Positions 48,816 to 58,411 of a DNA stretch of 64,000 nucleotides are shown here, piece by piece (position 1 is the first letter of the stretch; each line of letters starts with the position of its first letter). This DNA is from Paenibacillus sp. AN1007 (GTDB lineage Bacteria > Bacillota > Bacilli > Paenibacillales > Paenibacillaceae), in contig NZ_CP159992.1 in NCBI RefSeq assembly GCF_040702995.1, forward strand, positions 4,117,501-4,181,500. Reading direction: 5' to 3'. Made by a program: the position numbers and the translations under genes. The notes under the pieces were generated by a model that saw only the letters and a list, made by a program, of their open reading frames with translations, was not told the DNA's origin and searched no databases.

Positions 48816-49025
48816 CGTTGGATGCCGTGCAGCTGATGCTGTGCGGCATTTTTTCAGCCACATGCCGGATTATGTGACCTGATGAGAAACCTGATTATGA
48901 CGAATGATGAGCACCTTTTGGGTTTCGGATTACGCAATTTCATGTTTTTTTTCGGGCAAGGTTGGGTATAAGTAGTATTAAAACTGCGATTTTTATGTCG
49001 TATGGGACAAAGGGGAACTGCAACC

Positions 49026-49850
49026 ATGACTTTAACGCCAGAGCAGCGCATTCAGCTGCACGGGTTCAACAACCTCACCAAGTCGCTCAGTTTCAATATG
49101 TACGATATCTGCTACACCAAGACCAAAGAAGAACGTGAAGCTTACATTGAATATATCGATGAACAATATAACGCAGATCGGCTGACGCATATTTTGAAAA
49201 ATGTGTCGGACATCATCGGAGCCCACGTCCTGAATGTCGCGCAGCAGGATTACGTGCCGCAGGGCGCCAGTGTAACGATGCTGGTATCCGAAGGTCCGAT
49301 CGTCGAGATTCCCGAAGAATCCTTCGATGAATCGCCCGGCCCCCTGCCCGATAATGTCGTGATGCAGCTGGATAAAAGCCATATCACCGTGCACACCTAT
49401 CCCGAATTTCACCCCAGCGAAGGCATCAGCACCTTCCGTGCAGATATCGATGTGTCAACCTGTGGCGAGATTTCACCGCTTAAAGCGCTGCATTACCTGA
49501 TTCATTCTTTCGATACGGACATTATGATTATGGATTATCGGGTGCGTGGTTTTACGAGGGATACGAGCGGACGCAAGCTGTTTATTGATCACGAGATCAG
49601 CTCTATCCAGAACTATATCCCGGACGAGATCAAAAGTGGGTTCGACATGATTGACGTGAACGTATATCAGGAGAACATTTTCCACACCAAATGCAAGCTG
49701 AAGGAATTCGATCTGGATAATTATTTGTTCGGATACACCAAGGACAAGCTGAGCAAGGCCGAACAGCAGGAGATTACCGAGTGGCTGAAGCTGGAGATGG
49801 ACGAAATTTATTACGGCAAAAATATTAACCGCTCTCCTGAATCGAATTGA
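49026..49850 (+). CDS. speD: S-adenosylmethionine decarboxylase proenzyme (class 1, E. coli type)
   Basis: A 274-residue pyruvoyl enzyme of spermidine synthesis. The self-cleavage site is at Ser in [16 protein letters not shown] (about residue 111), followed by [23 protein letters not shown] and [11 protein letters not shown], all as in E. coli SpeD. Chain self-cleavage before Ser makes the pyruvoyl group. The E. coli-type (long) enzyme is used here rather than the short Bacillus type. ATG at 49026 follows AAAGGGG; a GTG/ATG start at 49002 is less likely. Monocistronic. Confidence 0.95.
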   Translation: MTLTPEQRIQLHGFNNLTKSLSFNMYDICYTKTKEEREAYIEYIDEQYNADRLTHILKNVSDIIGAHVLNVAQQDYVPQGASVTMLVSEGPIVEIPEESFDESPGPLPDNVVMQLDKSHITVHTYPEFHPSEGISTFRADIDVSTCGEISPLKALHYLIHSFDTDIMIMDYRVRGFTRDTSGRKLFIDHEISSIQNYIPDEIKSGFDMIDVNVYQENIFHTKCKLKEFDLDNYLFGYTKDKLSKAEQQEITEWLKLEMDEIYYGKNINRSPESN

Positions 49851-50044
49851 AGAGAACTTACCAACGACAAAGACGAGTAATGAGGATAATCGGCTTCTTG
49901 AATCGGAGTCAGATCGATCATGTGCTTGTCTTTTTTTTGTATGAGAGGCGATGCTTGAATTTGTTCGTTACCTTGACAGTGTGTGGGCAAATTTCTTAAA
50001 ATAGAGATAACTGCATTTCGATTGCGGTGAAGGAGGATCTCAGC

Positions 50045-50455
50045 ATGATCGAAACCAATACTTCCAAACGGAATGAATCTCTTTTGCAAGCATTGAACGC
50101 GCGGCATCAGGCCATCACCAACAACATCGCTAACGCAGATACGCCGAATTACAAGAACACTACCGTTGAGTTTCAGGATGAGCTGCGGCGTATTATCGAG
50201 AATGGCAAAACAGGACAGCTTAGAATGCAGCGGACACACGAGAAACATTTCCCCGTGACCAATCCTAACGCATCCATTGTACAGTACCGAGTCATGCAGA
50301 ACAATGAAACAGCCATGAACAATAACAACAACAACGTGGATATTGACCGGGAGATGGCCATGCTTTCCGAGAACCAACTGCTGTACAATTACATGGCGGA
50401 TCGGGTTAGCGGACATTATAAAAAAATGAAGAATTTATTGAATAACTTAAAATAA
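50045..50455 (+). CDS. flgB: Flagellar basal-body rod protein FlgB-like, standing alone
   Basis: A 136-residue protein. ALNARHQAITNNIANADTPNYKNTTVEFQDEL carries the flagellar rod signature ANNIANxDTPxYK, and the end MAMLSENQLLYNYMADRVSGHYKKMKNLLNNL is the usual FlgB C-terminus with a helix for stacking. In Bacillota flgB normally begins the fla/che operon followed by flgC; here no flagellar gene is next to it. A poly-Asn run (NNNNNN) lies in the middle. ATG at 50045 follows GAAGGAGG. It may be an extra copy or displaced original. Confidence 0.85.
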   Translation: MIETNTSKRNESLLQALNARHQAITNNIANADTPNYKNTTVEFQDELRRIIENGKTGQLRMQRTHEKHFPVTNPNASIVQYRVMQNNETAMNNNNNNVDIDREMAMLSENQLLYNYMADRVSGHYKKMKNLLNNLK

Positions 50456-50464
50456 TTAGGAAGC

Positions 50465-50488
50465 AGCAGCCCTCGCGGCTGTTTTTTT
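50465..50488 (+). terminator. Terminator of the flgB-like gene
   Basis: CAGCC, loop CTCGC, GGCTG and a run of seven T. Confidence 0.75.
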
Positions 50489-50640
50489 GTGCAAAAATCT
50501 TTTCTGAATTTCATAAATATCTCGGACGCCAATCTCTTATTCTCGAAAACAAACAATTTAACGGGTATGTTCGGTATTCCTATCGGCTGTAGTATAATGG
50601 GATGAACGAAGGATGTTATATCAACCAAAAGAGGTGCGGC

Positions 50641-51741
50641 ATGACTCGTCAATATAATGCTTTTCAAGGCTCCAAGGTCAAACTCACGGCACCCTGCCCT
50701 GAAGATCGCATGCAGATCGCATATTTCACGGATAACTATGAATACTTGCGTAACATGGATACAGATATTGCGACCCCACAAACATCGGATGAAGTCGGAA
50801 CCTCGTCGGTTCGGAACGGTCAGGATTTCGAGTTTGCACTGCGCACTCTCGACGACAACCGATTTATCGGATTTGTAGCCATTTATCGGATTGAATGGAA
50901 TAACCGCTCTGCACAGCTGGCCATTGGTATCGGTAATGAAAGTGATCGCGGCAGGGGTTACGGCAGTGACGCGCTTGCCTTGATTTTGCGATACGCATTC
51001 CATGAATTGAACCTGAATCGGATTGCTCTGGACGTGATTGAATACAACGAAGCCGCTAGACGGGCGTACTTGAAGGTTGGCTTCCGTGAAGAAGGACGCC
51101 ATCGGGCTGCTGTACTGCGGGACGGCACACAATACGATCTGATCTCCATGAGCATTCTGGCAGCGGATTGGTCCGCCCAGACCGGACACCCGATTGCATT
51201 TCAGCCAGTACCTGCTTCTCTCGTCAGCTCCGATCCCCATCAATACCTGCTTTCCGGCAGTTACAATGAGTCAGCAGAAGCTGCCGAGGGCAGCAGTTCT
51301 ACAGATGCTGCTCCACGAATCGGGGTAGGTGCGGTGATCCTCAACGAACACAGCGAGGTACTGCTTGTTTGGCGTAATCGTGCACCAGAGCAGCATACCT
51401 GGAGCATTCCCGGCGGAAAAGTAGATGCGTACGAAACACTGGAAAAGGCTGTGATCCGCGAGATTAAGGAAGAAGTTAATCTGGATATCATCATCGATGG
51501 GCTGCTCTGCACTGCGGAGACGATTCGTCCCGAGCTTCAGGAGCACTGGATATCTGTGCTCTACTCCACCAAAGTCCTTGGCGGAACAGCATGTAACCTG
51601 GAAGCAGGCGGAGCCATTGGTCAGATTGGCTGGTTCCCGCTGCATAAACTGCCCACTCCCCTTGCCCATTTTGCCATTCCGGCATTAGAAGCCGCGAAGC
51701 AGCGTCTCGCTGCAAAACATCTTGGCGAAGATCCGCAATGA
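50641..51741 (+). CDS. GNAT-Nudix fusion protein
   Basis: A 366-residue two-domain protein. The first half (about 30-180) is a RimJ/RimL-type GNAT with acetyl-CoA loop RGRGYGSDAL near residue 110 and NRIALDVIEYNEAARRAYLKVGFREEGR. A Ser/Ala-rich linker follows. The second half (about 225-355) is a Nudix hydrolase; its box runs GGKVDAYETLEKAVIREIKEEVNLD. The fusion suggests linked chemistry on one metabolite. ATG at 50641 follows AGAGGTGCGGC. The AraC gene starts inside its stop codon, so the two are one operon. Confidence 0.88.
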   Translation: MTRQYNAFQGSKVKLTAPCPEDRMQIAYFTDNYEYLRNMDTDIATPQTSDEVGTSSVRNGQDFEFALRTLDDNRFIGFVAIYRIEWNNRSAQLAIGIGNESDRGRGYGSDALALILRYAFHELNLNRIALDVIEYNEAARRAYLKVGFREEGRHRAAVLRDGTQYDLISMSILAADWSAQTGHPIAFQPVPASLVSSDPHQYLLSGSYNESAEAAEGSSSTDAAPRIGVGAVILNEHSEVLLVWRNRAPEQHTWSIPGGKVDAYETLEKAVIREIKEEVNLDIIIDGLLCTAETIRPELQEHWISVLYSTKVLGGTACNLEAGGAIGQIGWFPLHKLPTPLAHFAIPALEAAKQRLAAKHLGEDPQ

Positions 51742-52637
51742 ACAAAGGGTCTGAACATAAAACGACGCAAAGATCCGTGCCGTTCATCCTGCATGAGTCC
51801 AGATCGCAGTTTGATTGGAAAGGACAAGGAGCTCTGTCTCTGAAAACGTTTCGTCATGGAACAACACTGTACGAAGCGGGTCACGGACATTTTACAGTCG
51901 GTCAGGAGCGATACCTGCTGCTGAATGCCAGTCAGGAATATCAGCTCCATATCGACTCTCCTGTACCCGTTGAATCTTTCTGTGTCTTCTTCCCTCCGGG
52001 ATTCGTCGAAGAGGTTAACCGCAGTGTCAGCAGCAATGATCTGAATCTGCTGCATGAGCCTTATGCCTCGTCCACTCCCCTGACATTGGATTGGGTTGAA
52101 CGCACATATCCTATGGGAGATCACCTGGGTACTGCGATTGAAAGGCTGCGTTCCTCCTATATTTCTCCATTAACAGATCCTTGGGAGCTGGAGGAACAGC
52201 TTCATCAGCTTGCACTGCATATGCTCGTTTTACGTCATGAAATCAGGTCCGAAATGCATGCCCTTGATGCGGCGAAATCTTCAACAAGAGAAGAGTTATA
52301 TCGCAGAGTCTATATTGGACATGAATATATGGCTGCTTACTATGACCAAGCCATAACGCTGACAGAGACTGCCTCGGCGGCACATCTGTCTGTAAATCAT
52401 TTTCTTCGAAGCTATAAAAAGCTGTTTGGCATTTCGCCGCATCAATTTCTGACAGAACGACGACTGCAAGCCGCGAGGAAGCTGTTAGTGGACACCGACC
52501 TGCCTGTCACCGATATCTGTTTAAGCGTCGGCTTCGAGAGTCCAGGCTCATTCAGCTCGCTGTTCACCAAAAGGTTTCATCTCCCTCCTTCTCTGTACCG
52601 GAAAAAAGGTGATTTTGAAGAAGCGCTGCCGAATTGA
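51738..52637 (+). CDS. AraC-family transcriptional regulator
   Basis: A 299-residue regulator. An N-terminal cupin-like sensor (about 25-120) precedes the AraC DNA-binding domain (about 195-290: ITLTETASAAHLSVNHFLRSYKKLFGISPHQFLTERRLQAARKLL; TDICLSVGFESPGSFSSLFTKRF). ATG overlaps the previous stop by four bases (ATGA). Regulon unknown. Confidence 0.88.
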   Translation: MNKGSEHKTTQRSVPFILHESRSQFDWKGQGALSLKTFRHGTTLYEAGHGHFTVGQERYLLLNASQEYQLHIDSPVPVESFCVFFPPGFVEEVNRSVSSNDLNLLHEPYASSTPLTLDWVERTYPMGDHLGTAIERLRSSYISPLTDPWELEEQLHQLALHMLVLRHEIRSEMHALDAAKSSTREELYRRVYIGHEYMAAYYDQAITLTETASAAHLSVNHFLRSYKKLFGISPHQFLTERRLQAARKLLVDTDLPVTDICLSVGFESPGSFSSLFTKRFHLPPSLYRKKGDFEEALPN

Positions 52638-52710
52638 ATGGCCTATAATTGCAATATCTCAGCAGGCATCATAACCATTCACAGGACGAGAAAGAGGAGG
52701 TTTTGTACAG

Positions 52711-53250
52711 ATGAACGAAGCGAAGCATTATACAGAACAGGTGAATCAGCTGTTTCAAGCTGCACAAGATGGCGAGGCGGCAGGACTGAAGTCTCTGCTT
52801 GAGGCGCATCCGGAACTGGCGAATACGGAAAATCAGGACGGCTTAACTCCTCTGGGATATGCCGCACATTATGGACAAGCAGCGAGTGTGCAGCTGTTAC
52901 TTGAGCATGGAGCAGATGTAAATGCCATCTCCCACTCCCTCATTTCCTTCATTCCCAGCAATACCGCTCTGCACGCCGCACTGGCTGGAGAACGTTCAGT
53001 CCAAGTCATCCGTCTACTGCTGGAACATGGCGCATCCACAAATATCGCTGATAGTGATGGACAGCATGCGCTTCATACCGCAGCCTTTCATACGGATCAG
53101 ACAGCCATTATTGAACTGCTCCTCGAATATGGAGCCGATGCCGAAGCATTAAGCACTTCAGGTGAAACGGCACTGGACATTGCACGGCAGCGAGGCAATG
53201 CATCTGCAGCAGCGCGCCTGCAGCAGGCGGTGGAGACGCTCCGCAAATAG
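52711..53250 (+). CDS. Ankyrin repeat protein
   Basis: A 179-residue cytosolic protein made of about five ankyrin repeats: DGLTPLGYAAHYGQAASVQLLLEHGADVN near residue 50, then TALHAALAGERSVQVIRLLLEHGAS, DGQHALHTAAFHTDQTAIIELLLEYGAD and GETALDIARQRGNASAAARL. It should mediate protein binding. ATG after GAGGAGGTTTTGTACAG. Single gene. Confidence 0.88.
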   Translation: MNEAKHYTEQVNQLFQAAQDGEAAGLKSLLEAHPELANTENQDGLTPLGYAAHYGQAASVQLLLEHGADVNAISHSLISFIPSNTALHAALAGERSVQVIRLLLEHGASTNIADSDGQHALHTAAFHTDQTAIIELLLEYGADAEALSTSGETALDIARQRGNASAAARLQQAVETLRK

Positions 53251-53292
53251 AATGGATTCGAGATACGGCCACGAAGGATAAAGGATACACTT

Positions 53293-53344
53293 ATAACCGT
53301 CAGACTCTCATGGAGCAGCATGCTTCTAGGAGGTTTGACGGTTA
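53293..53344. terminator. Inverted repeat after the ankyrin gene
   Basis: TAACCGTCA pairs with TGACGGTTA around 34 bases that hold a smaller stem. No T-run follows, so it is only a possible terminator. Confidence 0.4.
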
Positions 53345-53464
53345 TTCGCTGTATAATGCAGAGGAACTTTCTCCAAGCAGCATGAATAATTTTTTTTGAA
53401 TACAAGAACCGTTTGACCGCTTTCCCTGTCTAATATGAAACAACATCAACAAAGGAGGAGCCTT

Positions 53465-53980
53465 GTGACCCCTACCGAACTTACGCGCGCTGCACAAAAG
53501 GGGGATGCTGCAGCTTTTGCAGCCTTAATGGAAATGCATCAGAGCCGCCTGTACCGGATCGCCTATGCGTATCTGCATAATGAGGGCGATGCTCTGGAAG
53601 CGATACAGGAAGCAACCTACCGGGCATACCGCAAACTCAAAAAACTGAAAGAACCCTCTTACTTCAGTACGTGGTTGATCCGCATTCTTCTAAATTACTG
53701 TGCAGACGAGCGGAAACGCATAATCCGGTTCAGCCCGGTCACGGAAATCCAGGAATCCGGCCGCTGGGATCGTCCCGAGGACCCGGATCTGGCTGCTGCA
53801 GTAGCAGCACTGGAACCGGAATATAAACAAATCATCATTCTAAGTTACTTCGAAGGTTTCTCGCTGACCGAAGTGGCTGATATTCTGGAAATCCCGGCAG
53901 GTACGGTAAAATCACGGCTGCACCGCGCCCTTGGAAAGCTCCGGGATCAACTTGAACCGAAAGGAGAACAATCATCATGA
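53465..53980 (+). CDS. ECF RNA polymerase sigma factor (SigV/SigX-like)
   Basis: A 171-residue group 4 sigma factor. Region 2 reads FAALMEMHQSRLYRIAYAYLHNEGDALEAIQEATYRAYRKLKKL; region 4 reads LEPEYKQIIILSYFEGFSLTEVADILEIPAGTVKSRLHRALGKLR. The start is a GTG at 53465 after AAAGGAGGAGCCTT. A candidate self-controlled promoter (GAACCGTT, about 16 bases, GTCTAAT) lies at 53404-53435. The partner gene overlaps it by four bases. Confidence 0.9.
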   Translation: MTPTELTRAAQKGDAAAFAALMEMHQSRLYRIAYAYLHNEGDALEAIQEATYRAYRKLKKLKEPSYFSTWLIRILLNYCADERKRIIRFSPVTEIQESGRWDRPEDPDLAAAVAALEPEYKQIIILSYFEGFSLTEVADILEIPAGTVKSRLHRALGKLRDQLEPKGEQSS

Positions 53981-55314
53981 CCAACGAACATCACCCGTTT
54001 GAAGCATTGGAAGAACGTCTGCAGGCTCGGAAGACCGAATATGATGCAATGAGCGTACCGGACGCTGCGGCATCGCGCGCTGTTCGGGCCGGAATCGAGC
54101 AAGCTTCCCGTAAACGAAAATCCAGACTGCGCTGGCTTACCAGTTCTATCTCGGCAGCTGCCATCATTTTGTTATTTACTGGCTGTATTCGCGTGTCTCC
54201 TGCATTTGCGTCCTTTGTGGAGCAGCTGCCTGGCATGGAAGGTGTCGTCAGTCTGATCCGGCAGGATAAAGGACTCATGATGGCTATTGATCAGTCCCTG
54301 CTGCAGAAGGTCGGCATCACCGACGAGCATGATGGGGGCTCTGTAACCGTGGAAGGCATTATTACAGACGAGTCACGAATGGTTATTTTTTATAAGATAA
54401 AGAATATGAAAGATACGGAAAAATTCGACTATGACATCGACTTGCTTGATGAAAATGGTAAACATCTTCCGGTTGCCTTTAGTTACTCTTCACCCAAACC
54501 TGTATCGGAATCGGAAAGTCCTACCTATGAGGATATTATTGACGTATCATTCAATGAATCTTTACCGCCAGATCAACTGACCGTTGTCTTTAAAAATCGT
54601 CTGGAGAAAACAAATAATACGTGGAAAATCACTTTTCCAGTAGATCACACTCTCACCAAAAACATGAAAAAGGTCATCCCCGTTAACCAAACCATCACTC
54701 TTGACGGGCAGCGATTTACTGTTGAACAGGCCACTTTATACCCGACAAGGCTTGTGCTGGATATCCAGTATGATGCAAACAATAGCAAAAAGATTTTTGG
54801 CATCCGTGATCTGCAGCTGGTCGATGAACAAGGCCGAGCTTGGCGAACGGACGGAGCTTCCATTGGGGGTTACGGGACTTCTGTATTTTTTGAGAGCATG
54901 TATTTCTCGATACCTAAGAAACTGACCCTGCAAGCATCTGGACTTTCAGCACTGGATAAGGATAAACTGATGATTAAAGTTGATCCATCTTCTAATAAAA
55001 TCGAAGGCGGACCGCAAGAATTAACCCTTCTAGACTACAAGACCAAAGGTAAGGATACCATTATGCATTTTTCCGCTGCTGATGCCGAAAATGCGACCTC
55101 AGGGCTCTCCTTCACTAATATCAAGGACAGTACCGGAAAAGATTTTGATATGAAAGAATCCGGTTGGAGTCCTTCCGGTGAACACGGCACAGCCGAAGCA
55201 TGGGTTACCATTTCTAATGGGACAGCAGCAAAAGGAAAACTGAGCATGGAGATTTACTCTTACCCTGTTCAAAGCCGTTCTCCTTTCTCTTTAGAAATAC
55301 CCGTAAACAAGTAA
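53977..55314 (+). CDS. DUF4179 membrane protein, probable anti-sigma factor
   Basis: A 445-residue protein with one membrane span (about 50-70, WLTSSISAAAIILLFTGC) and a large outside part. The DUF4179 pattern VSPAFASFVEQLPGMEGVVSLIRQDKGLMMAIDQSLLQKVG follows the span; DUF5643-like beta domains come after. Such proteins in Bacillota pair with the sigma gene directly upstream and hold the sigma factor inactive until an envelope signal. The start overlaps the sigma gene stop (ATGA). Confidence 0.85.
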   Translation: MTNEHHPFEALEERLQARKTEYDAMSVPDAAASRAVRAGIEQASRKRKSRLRWLTSSISAAAIILLFTGCIRVSPAFASFVEQLPGMEGVVSLIRQDKGLMMAIDQSLLQKVGITDEHDGGSVTVEGIITDESRMVIFYKIKNMKDTEKFDYDIDLLDENGKHLPVAFSYSSPKPVSESESPTYEDIIDVSFNESLPPDQLTVVFKNRLEKTNNTWKITFPVDHTLTKNMKKVIPVNQTITLDGQRFTVEQATLYPTRLVLDIQYDANNSKKIFGIRDLQLVDEQGRAWRTDGASIGGYGTSVFFESMYFSIPKKLTLQASGLSALDKDKLMIKVDPSSNKIEGGPQELTLLDYKTKGKDTIMHFSAADAENATSGLSFTNIKDSTGKDFDMKESGWSPSGEHGTAEAWVTISNGTAAKGKLSMEIYSYPVQSRSPFSLEIPVNK

Positions 55315-55348
55315 TGCAGTCGCACTTTAAATGAAAGGTGTGTTATGA

Positions 55349-56392
55349 ATGAACCAGCGTTCCATCCGTTACCCAAAGCCACTCGTGAAGGGCGATACCA
55401 TCGGACTAACCGCACCTTCCAGTGGTGTAAGCCCGTCCATGCATCACTATCTGGAGCACAGCAAAAATCATGTGGAGCGCCTTGGTTTCAAGGTTAAGGA
55501 AGGCTCTTCACTGCGCAGCAATTCCAAATGTGTGAGTGCTCCCAAAGAAATTCGCGCCGCAGAACTGAATGCGTTTATGCTTGATCCGGGAATTCAGGCT
55601 GTCATTCCTCCATGGGGAGGACAGTTTCTAATGGACATACTGCCCCTGCTGGACTGGGATGCGCTGAAAAAGTCACCTCCCAAATGGATTTTGGGTTACT
55701 CGGATACCAGTACGTTCCTGTTTGCTTATACGTTAATAACCGGATCAGCTTCAGCCCACGGCACTAACTTCATAGATCTTCGATTAAGTGAACAGGATTC
55801 CGTTACATCCCGCTGGTTGGATGTACTGCAGACCAGTGCTGGAGAAGAAGCTGCACAGATCTCCTCCACACATTATCAATCCGAATGGAATATGGAGCTG
55901 CCCGGCTTTAATCTGGATACGCCATCCCGCTGGAAGCAGCTTGGAGCTGCCGAAGATACAGATGCCCCGGTCCGTTTTGCCGGACGATTACTTGGAGGCT
56001 GTATGGACACGATCAGCTGCCTGATCGGCACTCCGTTTGCACCGGTAGAAACCTATTTGCAGCAGTACTGCACTGACGAAGGAACGATCTGGTATCTGGA
56101 AAGCTGCGAGATGGACGCAAGTGATATCTATCGCCGCCTGTGGCAGATGAGACAAGCCGGATGGTTTGCCGGTACGAATGGTTTCCTGTTTGGGCGACCT
56201 GACGGTTATTCCGACACAGATGATTTTACGTTTACCGATGCCCTGTCTTCCGCACTTGGTGATCTGAATGTGCCTATTTTATATGATGTAGATCTGGGTC
56301 ATATTCCACCTCAGATGACTTTTGTAAATGGCGCACTGGGTCAGGTTAGCTGCGAAAGCGGCCGTGGAGCGCTCAAGATGACCTATGTGTAA
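55349..56392 (+). CDS. S66 peptidase (LD-carboxypeptidase/MccF-like)
   Basis: A 347-residue cytosolic serine peptidase. VKGDTIGLTAPSSGVSP opens the family; the nucleophile Ser is in WILGYSDTST near residue 114; the Glu and His of the S66 triad fit IWYLESCEMD near 250 and DLGHIPPQM near 320. Members either cut LD-peptides of peptidoglycan or inactivate microcin C7-type drugs. The nearby envelope-stress sigma factor makes either role possible. ATG follows AAAGGTGTGTTATGA. Confidence 0.87.
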   Translation: MNQRSIRYPKPLVKGDTIGLTAPSSGVSPSMHHYLEHSKNHVERLGFKVKEGSSLRSNSKCVSAPKEIRAAELNAFMLDPGIQAVIPPWGGQFLMDILPLLDWDALKKSPPKWILGYSDTSTFLFAYTLITGSASAHGTNFIDLRLSEQDSVTSRWLDVLQTSAGEEAAQISSTHYQSEWNMELPGFNLDTPSRWKQLGAAEDTDAPVRFAGRLLGGCMDTISCLIGTPFAPVETYLQQYCTDEGTIWYLESCEMDASDIYRRLWQMRQAGWFAGTNGFLFGRPDGYSDTDDFTFTDALSSALGDLNVPILYDVDLGHIPPQMTFVNGALGQVSCESGRGALKMTYV

Positions 56393-56460
56393 TCACCTTT
56401 TGTAGGCGAATGCATATCTTGAAGTAAGAACGATTTTACTTTGAGGAAGGATTGAGCATC

Positions 56461-56766
56461 ATGTCTGAATCACCATCCACAACATCCGCCCGTGTTGTAT
56501 ATCAGGCCAATCAACCCCTGCTGCAATCCGTGCAGCGTGTACGGGATATGCTTCATCATACCGTTCGGCAGCATGTCGGCAAAAAAGTACAAGTTCAGAA
56601 CATCGACGGTCAGGTCTGGGAAGGTGTCATTATCAGCGCAGATCGCGGAATTCTGTACCTCCAGGTGACACCGATGCATGGTTATCCTGAACCACGTGCC
56701 TTGTTTGGTCCAACGATTCTGCCGTTAGTGCTGTATGAACTGCTTGTCATCACGCTGTTGATGTAA
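56461..56766 (+). CDS. Small conserved protein with LSm-like core
   Basis: A 101-residue protein. The middle part VGKKVQVQNIDGQVWEGVIISADRGILYLQV has the strand pattern of an Sm/LSm barrel, and the end PTILPLVLYELLVITLLM is hydrophobic, perhaps a membrane anchor. No enzyme motif. ATG at 56461 follows GAGGAAGG. Relatives in Paenibacillus exist as hypothetical proteins by memory. Confidence 0.55.
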   Translation: MSESPSTTSARVVYQANQPLLQSVQRVRDMLHHTVRQHVGKKVQVQNIDGQVWEGVIISADRGILYLQVTPMHGYPEPRALFGPTILPLVLYELLVITLLM

Positions 56767-56773
56767 GCTGCAG

Positions 56774-56812
56774 GCTTCGCCTCTGTCCTTTCGGATTGGG
56801 CGAAGCTTTTTT
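56774..56812 (+). terminator. Rho-independent terminator
   Basis: GCTTCGCC (56774-56781) pairs with GGCGAAGC (56799-56806) and a run of T follows. Confidence 0.82.
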
Positions 56813-56948
56813 AAATCCCATCCCAAGCTTCACCTGTGACTGCACGCAGCTCACTCCTTGCGGAAAGCCCTTATACCAACGTGTCCCGTGATTATTTGTC
56901 GGCGTATGAAATATGATACAATGGTGTCGATGCTGCGCCTTATCACAT

Positions 56949-57797
56949 ATGAAACGGAGCCTGATCCGGTTGGAATACATACGTCACGATACACCATCTC
57001 CAGTTGAACCCGAACCGGAGATGAATAATAAAGGTCAGCGTGCTGCTGAAACATCGGAGCAATCCCGTGTGATCGCCATCTGTCTGCTCGCTGGCAAAAT
57101 CATGCTTCAAAGTGGCGGCGAAACCTACCGCGTCGAAGATACGATGAAACGTATGGCAGCTGCGCTGGGTCTGCCTCATTCCCACAGCTATGTTGTGCCC
57201 ACAGGCATCTTTTTCTCGGTGGATGCTACCGAGCCCGCCAAGCTGATTCGAATCTCCGAACGCACAACAGATCTGGACAAAGTGTCTGAGGTTAATGCCG
57301 TCTCGCGCCGTATTGGAGAAGGCCAGCTGACCGTTCAGGAAGCGCACGAACTGCTGCTTGAGATTGAACGAAAACCTTCCGGTTATTCGTACGCTGTTCA
57401 GCTGGCCGCGGCCGCGATCTCCAGCGCCTGCTTTACTATTATGTTTGGTGGAGGCTGGGGTGATTTTCTCCCGGCATTGATCTGCGGCGGATGCGGTTAT
57501 GCAGCGGTCATTCTCTTTCACCGCTGGGTACGTGTCAAATTTTTTGCGGAGCTTACCGCTTCCTTTGTCATCGGTATCCTTGCTTTTTTCCTGGTATATG
57601 TGGGGGCAGGATTTGAGCGGGACAAAATTATTATCGGCTCTGTGATGCCGCTGGTGCCGGGGCTGCTGATTACGAATGCCGTACGCGACTTGATGGCCGG
57701 ACATCTCGTATCCGGCTTATCCAAGGGTGCCGAAGCTTTTCTGACTGCCTTTGCCATTGGCACGGGCATTGCAGTTGTATTTTCACTTTTTATGTAA
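56949..57797 (+). CDS. ThrE-type threonine/serine exporter, N-terminal-half protein
   Basis: A protein of about 282 residues of the ThrE (PF06738) family. A cytosolic part with LLAGKIMLQSGGETYRVEDTMKRMAAALG and SYVVPTGIFFSVDA precedes about five membrane spans (from about residue 155 to the end). ThrE exporters move threonine and serine out of the cell; here the protein is split over two genes as in YjjP/YjjB. The start is uncertain: ATGs at 56913, 56949 and 57021 all lack a good ribosome binding site. 20 bases from the next gene. Confidence 0.82.
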   Translation: MKRSLIRLEYIRHDTPSPVEPEPEMNNKGQRAAETSEQSRVIAICLLAGKIMLQSGGETYRVEDTMKRMAAALGLPHSHSYVVPTGIFFSVDATEPAKLIRISERTTDLDKVSEVNAVSRRIGEGQLTVQEAHELLLEIERKPSGYSYAVQLAAAAISSACFTIMFGGGWGDFLPALICGGCGYAAVILFHRWVRVKFFAELTASFVIGILAFFLVYVGAGFERDKIIIGSVMPLVPGLLITNAVRDLMAGHLVSGLSKGAEAFLTAFAIGTGIAVVFSLFM

Positions 57798-57816
57798 GAC
57801 GGAGGGTTGCAGAATA

Positions 57817-58275
57817 ATGCTCCATTTTATTGGACAAGCCTTGACCAGCTTTATCGCGTCAGCTGCGTTTGGCATTATTTTTAATGCCCCAAGACGAATG
57901 CTGCTTCACGGTGGATTTGTCGGTATGATCGGCTGGATCATCTATATCGTGCTTGAATATGCAGCAGATGCCGTTCCGGCCACATTGGCGGCCACGATCG
58001 CGGTGGGTGTGATCAGTCAGCTGTTTTCCCGCATGTTTCGCGCACCTGTTATTATTTTCAGCGTGGCAGGTATCATTCCACTCGTACCGGGAGGACTTGC
58101 ATATAATGCGATGCGCAGCTTTGTACAAAACAACTACAGTGCAGCCATGGAGATGGCCGCCAAAGCGCTCATGTTATCCGGTGCCATCGCTGTAGGACTT
58201 GTACTGTCGGAGGTATTAAACCAGATGATCCGCAGCTTATCCCGCTCAACCCGCGTCAAATCAGCTCCAAAATGA
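57817..58275 (+). CDS. ThrE-type exporter, C-terminal-half protein (DUF3815/YjjB-like)
   Basis: A 152-residue membrane protein with about four spans: FIGQALTSFIASAAFGIIFNAP, MIGWIIYIVLEYAA, TIAVGVISQLFSRMFRAPVIIFSVAGIIPLVPGGLAYNAM, ALMLSGAIAVGLVLSEVLNQM. It makes the exporter together with the gene upstream. ATG follows GGAGGG. A strong terminator follows. Confidence 0.85.
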   Translation: MLHFIGQALTSFIASAAFGIIFNAPRRMLLHGGFVGMIGWIIYIVLEYAADAVPATLAATIAVGVISQLFSRMFRAPVIIFSVAGIIPLVPGGLAYNAMRSFVQNNYSAAMEMAAKALMLSGAIAVGLVLSEVLNQMIRSLSRSTRVKSAPK

Positions 58276-58306
58276 AACAAGCTTTCGAGAGCGTTGATCT
58301 TCTTGC

Positions 58307-58372
58307 AAAAAAAGCCCATTGTCTCCAAGCTGGAATGCTGCCAAGCACAGCTCTTGTAGACAATGGGTTTTT
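58307..58372. terminator. Bidirectional terminator
   Basis: A-run and GCCCATTGTCT pair with AGACAATGGG and a T-run; an inner stem CAAGCTGG-type lies in the loop. Between convergent genes. Confidence 0.85.
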
Positions 58373-58411
58373 CATTTTATTTTGCATCCATTCAAACACA
58401 TGTCTTCCTCA

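Noticed and set aside
56943-57704. Minus-strand frame of 253 codons opposite the ThrE-like gene
   Set aside because: It is antisense to a clear membrane-protein gene and lacks any recognisable domain.
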